Source of the DNA: Geodermatophilaceae bacterium URHA0031 | Lineage (GTDB): Bacteria; Actinomycetota; Actinomycetes; Mycobacteriales; Geodermatophilaceae | DNA: 64,000 nucleotides | Assembly (NCBI GenBank): GCA_000620205.1 | Contig: JHVP01000002.1 | Coordinates: forward strand, 248,001 to 312,000 | Direction of reading: 5' to 3' | In this document: positions 54,507-61,826 of the stretch, one piece after another | How the letters are laid out: each line of letters opens with the position of its first letter | How positions within the stretch are numbered: the stretch's first letter is position 1 | The notes under the pieces: model-generated | Told to the model about the DNA's origin: nothing | The model's database searches: none | What the model saw: the letters and a program-made list of their open reading frames with translations, nothing else | Translations under genes and position numbers: made by a program

Positions 54507-55637
54507 TCAGCGCCCCGGGTCCCGGGACCGCTGCCAGGACGGCTTCCCGGGCCGACGCGCCCGGCCGTCCAGCGGCGGTGCGGCTCCCCCGCCCACCCCG
54601 TCGCCGGGCGCCCGGGACTCCGTCGCCGGGGCGACGACCCGGGAGCCCGGCGGCGAGCGCAGCGGGCGGCTCTCGGCGATCCGCCGGTAGTCGATCGTCA
54701 TCGGGCTGTCCGGGCTCTCCTGGATGTCCAGCAGCAGCGCGTAGAGCAGCATCTGCACGCCGGTGAGGACGGGTGCGACCGAGAGCAGCACCGCTCCGGC
54801 CGACGCGACCGGCGGGCCGAGGGTGAGGAGCAGCACCCAGATGCCGATCCCCGCGCCCGCCAGGAGCAGCAGCAGGCCGGAGAAGAGGAACAGCGCAACG
54901 GGCGAGAAGGACCAGAGCACGTACTTGAGGAAGATCCTCTTCCAGAACCCCACGAACAGCAGTCGCAGCAGTTCGGGGACGACCCGACGGAGCTTGATGC
55001 CCGACACCTCCTCCCCGTAGACCGCCGGCACGGGCACGTCGATCGCGGGGATGCGCAGGATGTTGAGGTGGATCAGCAGGTCGTTCTCGAACGAGTAGCG
55101 ACGCGACATCCGGTCGAGCGGCAGCCGCCGGAGGGTCGCCTGGGTGATCGCGGTGTAGCCGTTCTGCGGGTCGAACAGGTGCCAGTAGCCCGACACCAGC
55201 TTGGTCACGAAGGACAGGACGATGTTCCCCAGGACCCGGTGCCGGGGCATCGACTCGAAGGACCGCAGGGAGAAGAAGCGGTTCGCCTTGGCGAACTCCC
55301 GGCCGCCGTCCACGAGCGGCTCGAGCAGGTCCGGGAGGAACGCCGGGTCCATCTGCCCGTCCCCGGCCATCACCACGTCGATGTCCGCTCCGAGTTCGCC
55401 CGCCAGCCGGTGGCCGGTGACGATCGCGCCGCCGACACCGGTGTTCACCGGGTGCCTGACGAGGGTCACCCGCGGGTCATCGACGGCGAGAGCCGCGGCG
55501 CTGGTGCCGTCGGGTGAGCAGTCGTCGACGACGACGATGTGGTCGACGTAGTCGGGCATGGTCCTGATGACCGTGCCGATCAGGTCCTCCTCCCCGTAGG
55601 CCGGCACGATCGCTGCCACACGCCGGTCGCGGTACAT
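54507..55637 (-). CDS. GtrB-like polyprenol-P glycosyltransferase with two C-terminal TM segments
   Basis: 376 residues. GT2 domain with VPAYGEEDLIGTVI, VVVDDCSPDG, and MAGDGQMDPAFLPDLL (metal site), then KANRFFSLRSFESMPR. Two membrane helices follow (about 240-310), in the layout of GtrB/DPM-type polyprenol-P-sugar synthases. The basic C-terminal tail is disordered. ATG 55637 has AGGG 6 nt upstream and is 8 nt after the dehydrogenase stop. As the last gene of the operon it would load the diamino sugar onto a lipid carrier. Confidence 0.85.
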   Translation of the reverse strand: MYRDRRVAAIVPAYGEEDLIGTVIRTMPDYVDHIVVVDDCSPDGTSAAALAVDDPRVTLVRHPVNTGVGGAIVTGHRLAGELGADIDVVMAGDGQMDPAFLPDLLEPLVDGGREFAKANRFFSLRSFESMPRHRVLGNIVLSFVTKLVSGYWHLFDPQNGYTAITQATLRRLPLDRMSRRYSFENDLLIHLNILRIPAIDVPVPAVYGEEVSGIKLRRVVPELLRLLFVGFWKRIFLKYVLWSFSPVALFLFSGLLLLLAGAGIGIWVLLLTLGPPVASAGAVLLSVAPVLTGVQMLLYALLLDIQESPDSPMTIDYRRIAESRPLRSPPGSRVVAPATESRAPGDGVGGGAAPPLDGRARRPGKPSWQRSRDPGR

Positions 55638-55645
55638 CGGCGGCC

Positions 55646-56617
55646 CTACCGGGCCGGGACGGCGGCCACGCGCAGGGCCAGGTCCAGCGCCCGGATCGCG
55701 TCCTCCCCCGTCGTCCTGGGTCGGCTGCGGGCCCGCACGCAGTCGGCGAAGTGGGTCAGCTCCAGTGCGAGCGGCTCCCCCTGCTGCTGCAGGAAGGGGA
55801 GCTCGACGACCCCCACCTGCCGGTACCGGCGACCGTGGTCGGAGAGGTACTCCGACTGGTCGACGCGGTGGACGCTCAGGTCCTGCCGGAGCAGGTCGAC
55901 CACCACGTAGTTGTCCGACTGGGTGATGTCGAGCTGCCTGATCTTGTTCTGCCCCACGCGGCTCGCGGTGACCGAGGCGGTGACCCCCGAGTCGAAGGCG
56001 AGCAGGGCGACCGCGATGTCCGGGGTGGCCGAGCGGGGCGCTCGTACGACGGACATTACCTCCACGGCGACGCCTCCGGCGATCATGGAGATGAGGTCCA
56101 GGTCGTGGATCATCAGATCGATCACCACGTCGTCCCGGCTGCGTGGCGAGTACGCGCTGATGCGCCGGGCCTCGACGTGCACCGTGCCGTCGAGCACCGA
56201 CTCGAGCTCGAGGACGGCCGGGTTGAACCGCTCCACGTGCCCGACCATCAGCACCCGGCCGGCCTCCCCCGCCGCATCGACCAGCCGCTGCGCGGTGACG
56301 ACATCGGGCGCGATCGGCTTCTCCACCAGCACGTCGATCCCCGCGGCGATCAACTCGTGGGCGACCGGTGCGTGCTGGTCCGTCGGCGTGGCGATGACCG
56401 CCGCCTCGACCAGGAGGCGGGGCAGCTCCCGCACGTGCTCGACGGTGGTGACCCCGACGGCCGCGGCGAGCTTCTCGGCACGCTCGTGATCCGGGTCGAG
56501 GACCGCGACGAGCTCCAGGTCCCGCAGGCCGGAGGCGACCCGCGCGTGGTTGGTGCCCATGACCCCCGCGCCGATCACCGCCAGCCGGACCGGCGCCACC
56601 CGGTTGTCAGCAGGCAT
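55646..56617 (-). CDS. Gfo/Idh/MocA dehydrogenase, UDP-GlcNAc 3-dehydrogenase-like (GnnA/WbpB type)
   Basis: 323 residues from ATG 56617. N-terminal Rossmann fold: RLAVIGAGVMGTNHARV; nucleotide-side motif VEKPIAPD (EKP at 99-101), and GHVERFNP (126-133), a stretch I associate with the GnnA-type UDP-GlcNAc 3-dehydrogenases. A conserved HDLDLI follows. The predicted reaction is oxidation of the C3 hydroxyl of a UDP-HexNAc to a ketone, which the adjacent aminotransferase would aminate. A myo-inositol dehydrogenase-like role is less likely given the neighbours. Confidence 0.8.
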   Translation of the reverse strand: MPADNRVAPVRLAVIGAGVMGTNHARVASGLRDLELVAVLDPDHERAEKLAAAVGVTTVEHVRELPRLLVEAAVIATPTDQHAPVAHELIAAGIDVLVEKPIAPDVVTAQRLVDAAGEAGRVLMVGHVERFNPAVLELESVLDGTVHVEARRISAYSPRSRDDVVIDLMIHDLDLISMIAGGVAVEVMSVVRAPRSATPDIAVALLAFDSGVTASVTASRVGQNKIRQLDITQSDNYVVVDLLRQDLSVHRVDQSEYLSDHGRRYRQVGVVELPFLQQQGEPLALELTHFADCVRARSRPRTTGEDAIRALDLALRVAAVPAR

Positions 56618-56622
56618 CGTCG

Positions 56623-57726
56623 TCAGCCAGCATCGAAGGCCCCCCTCACGGCTCGGACCACGGCGTCCAGGTCTGCGTCGGACAGCAGCGGGTGCACGGG
56701 GATCGACAGCACCTCGCGGCTGGCCCGTTCTGCCGCCGGGTGGTCGCCGATCACGACGCGGGGGTGCTCCCGGTAGCACGGGTAGTCGTACACCGGCCGG
56801 GGGTAGTAGACGCCGTGGCCGACTCCGCTCCGGGTGAGGAACTCGGCGACCTCCCCGCGGCTGCGCCCCGACTCCGACGTGATGCGGATCGTGTACTGGT
56901 GCCAGACGTGGGTCCGGCCCGGCGCCACCGTCGGCAGCTCGACCCCTGGTATGCCGGACAGGCCCTCGGTCAGGCGGCGCGCGTTCTCCGCCCGGCGCTT
57001 GGTCGCCGCCTCCAGCCGCGCCAGCTGCGGCAGGACCACGGCTGCCTGCAGCTCGGTCATCCGGTAGTTGTGCCCGGCCAGCTCGTACCGGTACCGGGCG
57101 CGCATCCCCTGGTTGCGCAGCAGCCGGAGCCGGTCGGCGAGATCGAGGTCGTCGGTGGAGATCAGGCCCCCCTCGCCGGCGGCGAGGTTCTTCGTGGCGT
57201 ACAGCGAGAAGCAGCCCACCCCGGAGGAACCGACCGGTCGGTCGGCGACCCGGGCGCCGTGCGCCTGCGCCGCGTCCTCCACGATCGCCCAGCCACGGGT
57301 CCTCGCCAGCGGTTCCAGGCGACTCATGTCCGCCGGGTGGCCGTAGAGGTGCACGGGCAGGATCGCCGACGTCCGCCCGCCCGCGACCGCGTCCACCGAC
57401 TCGGCCGTGAGCGTGAAGTCCCGGGGGTCGATGTCGCCGAAGCGGGCGACCAGACCTGCCTCGAGGATCGCGTTGAGCGTGGCCACGAAGGTGAAGGGGC
57501 TGGTCACCACCTCCGATCCCGCGGGGAGGCGGAGCGCCTCCAGCGCGGCCACCAGTGCGACCGTCCCGTTCGTGACCGCCACCACGTGGTGGGTCCCGGA
57601 CCAGACGCGGAACTCCTGCTCGAGGCGCTCGACGACCGGCCCCTGGGCGAGGCGCCCGGAGCGGAGCACCTGGAGGACGAGCTGCTCCTCGTCCGTCCCG
57701 ATGGAGACGGCGGAGATCGGGATCAC
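56623..57726 (-). CDS. DegT/DnrJ/EryC1 sugar aminotransferase (GnnB/WbpE type)
   Basis: 367 residues. GTG 57726 overlaps the acetyltransferase stop as GTGA. PLP-dependent fold with VTNGTVALVAALEAL, EDAAQAHGA and the PLP Lys in SLYATKNLAAGEGG (Lys179). In WbpE/GnnB-type enzymes this class aminates the 3-keto group of a UDP-HexNAc. The three-gene order acetyltransferase-aminotransferase-dehydrogenase supports synthesis of a 3-acetamido sugar. It is followed by the dehydrogenase after 5 nt. Confidence 0.87.
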   Translation of the reverse strand: MIPISAVSIGTDEEQLVLQVLRSGRLAQGPVVERLEQEFRVWSGTHHVVAVTNGTVALVAALEALRLPAGSEVVTSPFTFVATLNAILEAGLVARFGDIDPRDFTLTAESVDAVAGGRTSAILPVHLYGHPADMSRLEPLARTRGWAIVEDAAQAHGARVADRPVGSSGVGCFSLYATKNLAAGEGGLISTDDLDLADRLRLLRNQGMRARYRYELAGHNYRMTELQAAVVLPQLARLEAATKRRAENARRLTEGLSGIPGVELPTVAPGRTHVWHQYTIRITSESGRSRGEVAEFLTRSGVGHGVYYPRPVYDYPCYREHPRVVIGDHPAAERASREVLSIPVHPLLSDADLDAVVRAVRGAFDAG

Positions 57727-58268
57727 GGCAGGACCTCCTCGATGCCGCCGAAGGGCAGGTCCGGTGGGCGCTCGGGCCCGCGGTCGACCACCTCACCGCG
57801 GACGTCGACCCAGCCGAGCGTGCGGGCGGGGTTGCCCCCCACCAGCTCGTTGGGGCGGACGTCCCGGACCACGACCGCCCCGGCCGCCACGAGGCTCAGC
57901 TCGCCCAGCTCGATGCCGCACCGCACGGTGGCGTTGGCCCCGATCGAGGCACCCCGCCGGACGAGGGTGTCGACCCGCTGCCACGGCCCGAACGCGCGGG
58001 GGAAGCGGTCGTTGGTGAAGACCGCGCTGGGCCCGACGAACACGTCGTCCTCCAGGACGACCCCGGAGTAGACCGACACGTTGTTCTGGACCTTGCAGCG
58101 CGCCCCCACCCGGGCGGCCGCGTCCACGAACACGTTCTTGCCGATGACCGTGCCCTCGCCGACGACCGCGCCCGCGCGGATGTGCGCGTGGTGCCAGATC
58201 GCCGTGTCCGCGCCGATCCGCGCGCCCTCCTCGACGAGGGCGGTCGGGTGGGCCCAGTAATCAGTCAC
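57723..58268 (-). CDS. Left-handed beta-helix sugar N-acetyltransferase (WbpD-like)
   Basis: 181 residues from GTG 58268, overlapping the GtrA stop by 8 nt. Hexapeptide repeats (WAHPTALVEEGARIGADTAI and onward) form the parallel beta-helix, with WHHAHIRAGAVVGEG, GKNVFVDAAARVG, and FTNDRFPRAF, a stretch typical of WbpD-type acetyltransferases. It would acetylate the 3-amino group made by the aminotransferase, giving a 2,3-diacetamido sugar nucleotide. The C-terminal segment is shorter than in some WbpD homologues. Confidence 0.85.
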   Translation of the reverse strand: MTDYWAHPTALVEEGARIGADTAIWHHAHIRAGAVVGEGTVIGKNVFVDAAARVGARCKVQNNVSVYSGVVLEDDVFVGPSAVFTNDRFPRAFGPWQRVDTLVRRGASIGANATVRCGIELGELSLVAAGAVVVRDVRPNELVGGNPARTLGWVDVRGEVVDRGPERPPDLPFGGIEEVLP

Positions 58269-58659
58269 GGAACACCCAGGATCGGTAGGCGGCATAGTTC
58301 GCGACGGTCAGGAGCCCCACGGCGATGGTCTTGCCGGCCAGGGCCGGCACCCCCACTGCCGCGAGACCGGTCACGATAGCCAGGTTGGCGAGGTAATTGA
58401 CGCCCACCAGCGCGCTGTATCTGATCAGCTGACCGGGACCGTCGGCCCGTCGGCCGAAGGTGAGGTACTTGTTGGCCGCGAAGTTGACCGCGAAGCTCAG
58501 CCAGAAGCCGGCCGTGGTGGCGATCCACAGCCGGGCGCCGCCGACCGCGTAGAGCAGCCACAGCGTCCCGGCGTCCACGACGAAGCTCACGGCTCCTGCC
58601 GCCACGTAGCGGACGAAGGTCGCGGACGGGCGCGGCGGGCTCGCCGGTCGGGTGGCCAC
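58261..58659 (-). CDS. GtrA-family membrane protein (3 of 3)
   Basis: 132 residues, four membrane segments: VRYVAAGAVSFVVDAGTLWL, TAGFWLSFAVNFAANKYLTF, and a C-terminal TVANYAAYRSWVFRD. It lies 13 nt after the DUF6541 gene and overlaps the acetyltransferase gene. In the operon it would flip the lipid-linked sugar so that the DUF6541 protein can use it. Confidence 0.86.
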   Translation of the reverse strand: MATRPASPPRPSATFVRYVAAGAVSFVVDAGTLWLLYAVGGARLWIATTAGFWLSFAVNFAANKYLTFGRRADGPGQLIRYSALVGVNYLANLAIVTGLAAVGVPALAGKTIAVGLLTVANYAAYRSWVFRD

Positions 58660-58672
58660 GTCGGAGGCGCCG

Positions 58673-60679
58673 TCAGCCCGATGCGCCGACGACGGCGCCG
58701 TCCCCGGTGCTCCGGCACGCGGCGTTCGGCGCGGTGGGTGGTTCGACGAGCGCGACCTCGTAGATGCGCACGGGGCCGGCGCTGTGGACGAGCCGCAGGG
58801 AGGGTGAGTTCTCCAGCCCGGTCAGCCCGGGCAGCCGCTGGAAGCCGGGGCGCACGTAACCGTCGCTGACGAAGACGTACCTGATGTCGAGGTCGTGGAC
58901 CGCCCGCCGGACCGCGGGGTCGGAGTCGAGGCAGTTGAAGTGCTCGACGAGGAGTTTTTGGGTCGGCCCCAACCGGACGGACGACGGGTCGACGACGTGC
59001 CCGAACAGCGGGTGCAGTCCGGCGACGGCACGAAGGTAGGCCGAGCCGTCGTTGGCGTCGTCCATGATCGTGCCGCCGGTCGAGTGCTCCCCGAGCCACC
59101 GCATCGCGGCGATCTCGGTGTTGCTCAACGTCCGCTCGGAGTCGTAGTTCTCGGCGATCCGCCGCTGGTTGCTCGAGCTGTACAGCCCGTTGGACGCGGA
59201 GCCGACCAGCAGCAGGCCCACCCCGACCAGGGCGCCGGTGACCACCGGGGCCGGCAGTCCCCGCTGACGGGCGAACGGCAGCCGAGCCAGCAGACGCTGA
59301 CCGAACCTGGCCAGGGACAGCAGCCCGTGCGCGGCGAGGGGGGCGAGCCCGAGGACGGCGAGCGCCGCGAACCGCCAGCGGTCGTTCCACCAGGGGCGGG
59401 TCACCGTGGCGACGAGCGGGCTGTCCGACGAGGCCGTCATGACGAAGAGGGCGAACATCAGCCCCGCACCACCGAGCCAGGCCCACAGGTACCGGGCACG
59501 GGCGACGGTGAGCAGGCCCACGAGGACCAGCCCGGCCAGCCAGTACTGCGGCGCCACCGCCATGTGGTTGAGCAGCAGCAGGTCGCCTGCCGCCTGCCCG
59601 GGGGACTCGATCGCCGGCCAGTCGATCTCGATGCCCTCGGCTCCGGTCGTCCTGGCTCCGACGACGGCCGGGAACGCGATGACCGTCGCCAGCACTCCCA
59701 CCGCCGCCAGCGGGACGAGATCGGCGCCCAGGGTGCGGGGTGCCCGCCACCAGCGCACCAGGAGGACCACGGCGGCGAACACAGCCGCCGACAACGCGGT
59801 GGCCGGGTGGACCCCCAGGAGCCCGGCGAGCCCCAGTCCGCAGAGGAACACCAGGACCGGACGGCGGCGCGCCACCGTGAGGTCCAGGAGGACGACGAAC
59901 GCCGGGATGGCGGCGACGCCGGCCGCGAACGGCAGGAGCGGGCCCCGCCAGAGGACGTCGTAGGGGAAGCTGGCGAACCCGGCCAGGAGGACCGGCGTGG
60001 TGACCACGACCGCGAGCGGGGCGCCGAGGCGGCGCAGCAGGGTGGCGAGCCCCGTCCCGGCGACCAGGCAGACGATCATCGCCTGGCTGTTGAGCACCGC
60101 GAAGACAGGCGCGCCGGTGAGGTCCCGCACGACCGCGGCGACCGCCGGGAACGCGTTGGGGTAGTAGAAGGACGCCGATTCCCAGTTGTTGATCTGCCGC
60201 AACGCGTCCGGGGCGATGTCACCGGAGTCGGCGATCAGGCGGACGGCGTTGGCGTGGAAGATGTAGTCCCAGTCCTGGTCGGGGGCGTCGAGACGACCGA
60301 AGCCCGACAGCAGGACGCCGGCCGAGAGCAGGCCGCCGCCGAGCACGCCGGCCAGGACCAGCAGGTCCCGCCGGCCGGGGCGACGAGGCCGCTGGACGCG
60401 CACCCGCGCCCGCCAGGGACGGTCCCGGCCGGTCGCGAGGCGGAGGGCCAGGACGACACCGCCCGTGAGCGCGGTCACCGCCACGAGGGTGAGCGGCCCC
60501 CAGGGGACGGGTCCGAGGCCGGCCGCGGTCGCCGTCGCGGTGACCAGCCCGTAGGTGACCACCGGGGCCACGGCCGCCGCGACCCCGGGCCGCAGCCCGG
60601 CGAGCAGACCGACCACCAGGCCGGGGAGGAACAGGACCACGAGGCTGACCAGCGGGAGCACGACGGCCTGCAGGGTCAT
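58673..60679 (-). CDS. DUF6541-type large membrane protein, candidate GT-C aminosugar transferase (paralogue B)
   Basis: 668 residues from ATG 60679, with AGGA 8 nt upstream. Clear paralogue of the protein at 14878-16872, about half identical by eye over the aligned parts: QDWDYIFHANAVRLI, INNWESASFYYPNA, GFASFPYDVLWRGPLLP, PWWNDRWRFAA, HFNCLDSDPAVR, and a final VRIYEVAL. About twelve membrane segments and a soluble C-terminal domain. First gene of a six-gene operon whose other members make, lipid-link and flip an aminosugar, so I infer that this is the transferase acting outside the membrane. The acceptor is unknown; arabinogalactan is a natural candidate. Confidence 0.75.
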   Translation of the reverse strand: MTLQAVVLPLVSLVVLFLPGLVVGLLAGLRPGVAAAVAPVVTYGLVTATATAAGLGPVPWGPLTLVAVTALTGGVVLALRLATGRDRPWRARVRVQRPRRPGRRDLLVLAGVLGGGLLSAGVLLSGFGRLDAPDQDWDYIFHANAVRLIADSGDIAPDALRQINNWESASFYYPNAFPAVAAVVRDLTGAPVFAVLNSQAMIVCLVAGTGLATLLRRLGAPLAVVVTTPVLLAGFASFPYDVLWRGPLLPFAAGVAAIPAFVVLLDLTVARRRPVLVFLCGLGLAGLLGVHPATALSAAVFAAVVLLVRWWRAPRTLGADLVPLAAVGVLATVIAFPAVVGARTTGAEGIEIDWPAIESPGQAAGDLLLLNHMAVAPQYWLAGLVLVGLLTVARARYLWAWLGGAGLMFALFVMTASSDSPLVATVTRPWWNDRWRFAALAVLGLAPLAAHGLLSLARFGQRLLARLPFARQRGLPAPVVTGALVGVGLLLVGSASNGLYSSSNQRRIAENYDSERTLSNTEIAAMRWLGEHSTGGTIMDDANDGSAYLRAVAGLHPLFGHVVDPSSVRLGPTQKLLVEHFNCLDSDPAVRRAVHDLDIRYVFVSDGYVRPGFQRLPGLTGLENSPSLRLVHSAGPVRIYEVALVEPPTAPNAACRSTGDGAVVGASG

Positions 60680-60719
60680 CACGCCGGTCCTGTCCGCTGG
60701 AGGGCCCGATCGGGGGACC

Positions 60720-60725
60720 ACCCTA
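60720..60725 (-). promoter_or_regulatory. Candidate -10 element (TAGGGT) of the aminosugar operon
   Basis: TAGGGT read leftward would start an mRNA about 33 nt before ATG 60679, leaving room for the AGGA ribosome site. No -35 match is visible at the usual distance. Confidence 0.35.
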
Positions 60726-60784
60726 AGTCCGGGGACCCCCCGGGCGGTGCTCCCTCACGCGCGCATCATCGCCCGACCGACCGG

Positions 60785-61792
60785 TCAGCGGGTCGCCGTC
60801 GCCTGCTCGGGGCCGCCCAGGAACCGGTCGAGGATCTGCTGGGCGGCGAGCGTGGGGGTGAGCTCCCCGGCGAGAACGGCGTCCTCCAGCTCCGGGACGA
60901 CCGCACGCACCTGGGGTTGGGTGCGCAGCCGGTGCTCCAGCTCGTCGCGCACCAGCTGCCAGACCCAGCGCACCTGCTGGCCCCGGCGCCTCTCGGCGAG
61001 CTGCCCGGAGGCGCGCATCCGGTCCTGGTGCTCGACGACCTTCCCCCAGACCTCATCGAGCCCCTGCCCGGTCAGCCCCGCGCAGGTCAGCACCGGCACG
61101 TCCCAGCCGTCACCGCGCCCGCGCAGCATCCGGATCGCACCGCCCAGCTCCCGGGCGGCGCGGCGGGCGTCGACCTCACCGGGGCCGTCGGCCTTGTTCA
61201 CCGCGATGACGTCGGCGATCTCGAGGATGCCGCGTTTGATGCCCTGCAGCTGGTCACCGGTGCGGGCCAGGGTGAGGAAGAGGAAGGAGTCGACCATCTC
61301 CGCGACGGTCACCTCCGACTGGCCGACCCCGACGGTCTCCACCAGCACGACGTCGTAGCCGGCCGCCTCGACCACGACCATCGACTCCCGGGTCGCCTGG
61401 GCGACCCCGCCCAGCGTGCCGGCGGTCGGCGCGGGCCGGATGAACGCGTGCTCGTCGACCGCCAGCCGGGACATCCGGGTCTTGTCGCCCAGGATCGACC
61501 CACCGGACCGCGCCGAGGAGGGGTCGACGGCCAGGACGGCGACCTTCGAGCCGGCCGCGGTCAGCGAGATCCCGAGGGTGTCGATGAACGTCGACTTCCC
61601 GACGCCGGGCACGCCGCTGATCCCGACCCGGCGCGCCCCGCCGGCGTGCGGCACCAGCCCGACGAGCAGCTCCTGGGCCGCCTCCCGGTGGTCCCCGCGC
61701 CGGGACTCGACCAGTGTGATGGCCCGCGCCATCGCGCGCCGGTCACCGGCCAGCACGCCGTCCGCGAGCCCGGCGACGTCGGGAACGGCCAT
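60785..61792 (-). CDS. meaB: Methylmalonyl-CoA mutase-associated GTPase MeaB
   Basis: 335 residues from ATG 61792 (a GTG sits directly before it). G3E GTPase motifs: GISGVPGVGKSTFID (Walker A), DPSSARSGGSILGDKTRM, VETVGVGQSE (switch) and NKADGPGE (base specificity). It protects and reloads adenosylcobalamin in the mutase. It is encoded 34 nt after mutB, matching the usual mutA-mutB-meaB order. The C-terminal helices are complete. Confidence 0.95.
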   Translation of the reverse strand: MAVPDVAGLADGVLAGDRRAMARAITLVESRRGDHREAAQELLVGLVPHAGGARRVGISGVPGVGKSTFIDTLGISLTAAGSKVAVLAVDPSSARSGGSILGDKTRMSRLAVDEHAFIRPAPTAGTLGGVAQATRESMVVVEAAGYDVVLVETVGVGQSEVTVAEMVDSFLFLTLARTGDQLQGIKRGILEIADVIAVNKADGPGEVDARRAARELGGAIRMLRGRGDGWDVPVLTCAGLTGQGLDEVWGKVVEHQDRMRASGQLAERRRGQQVRWVWQLVRDELEHRLRTQPQVRAVVPELEDAVLAGELTPTLAAQQILDRFLGGPEQATATR

Positions 61793-61826
61793 CACCGAAG
61801 GGCCATGGTGGCCGACATGGCCGCTC

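Noticed and set aside
55646..56617. Myo-inositol 2-dehydrogenase
   Set aside because: The fold is shared, but the neighbouring aminotransferase and WbpD-like acetyltransferase, and the GHVERF motif, point to a sugar-nucleotide 3-dehydrogenase.
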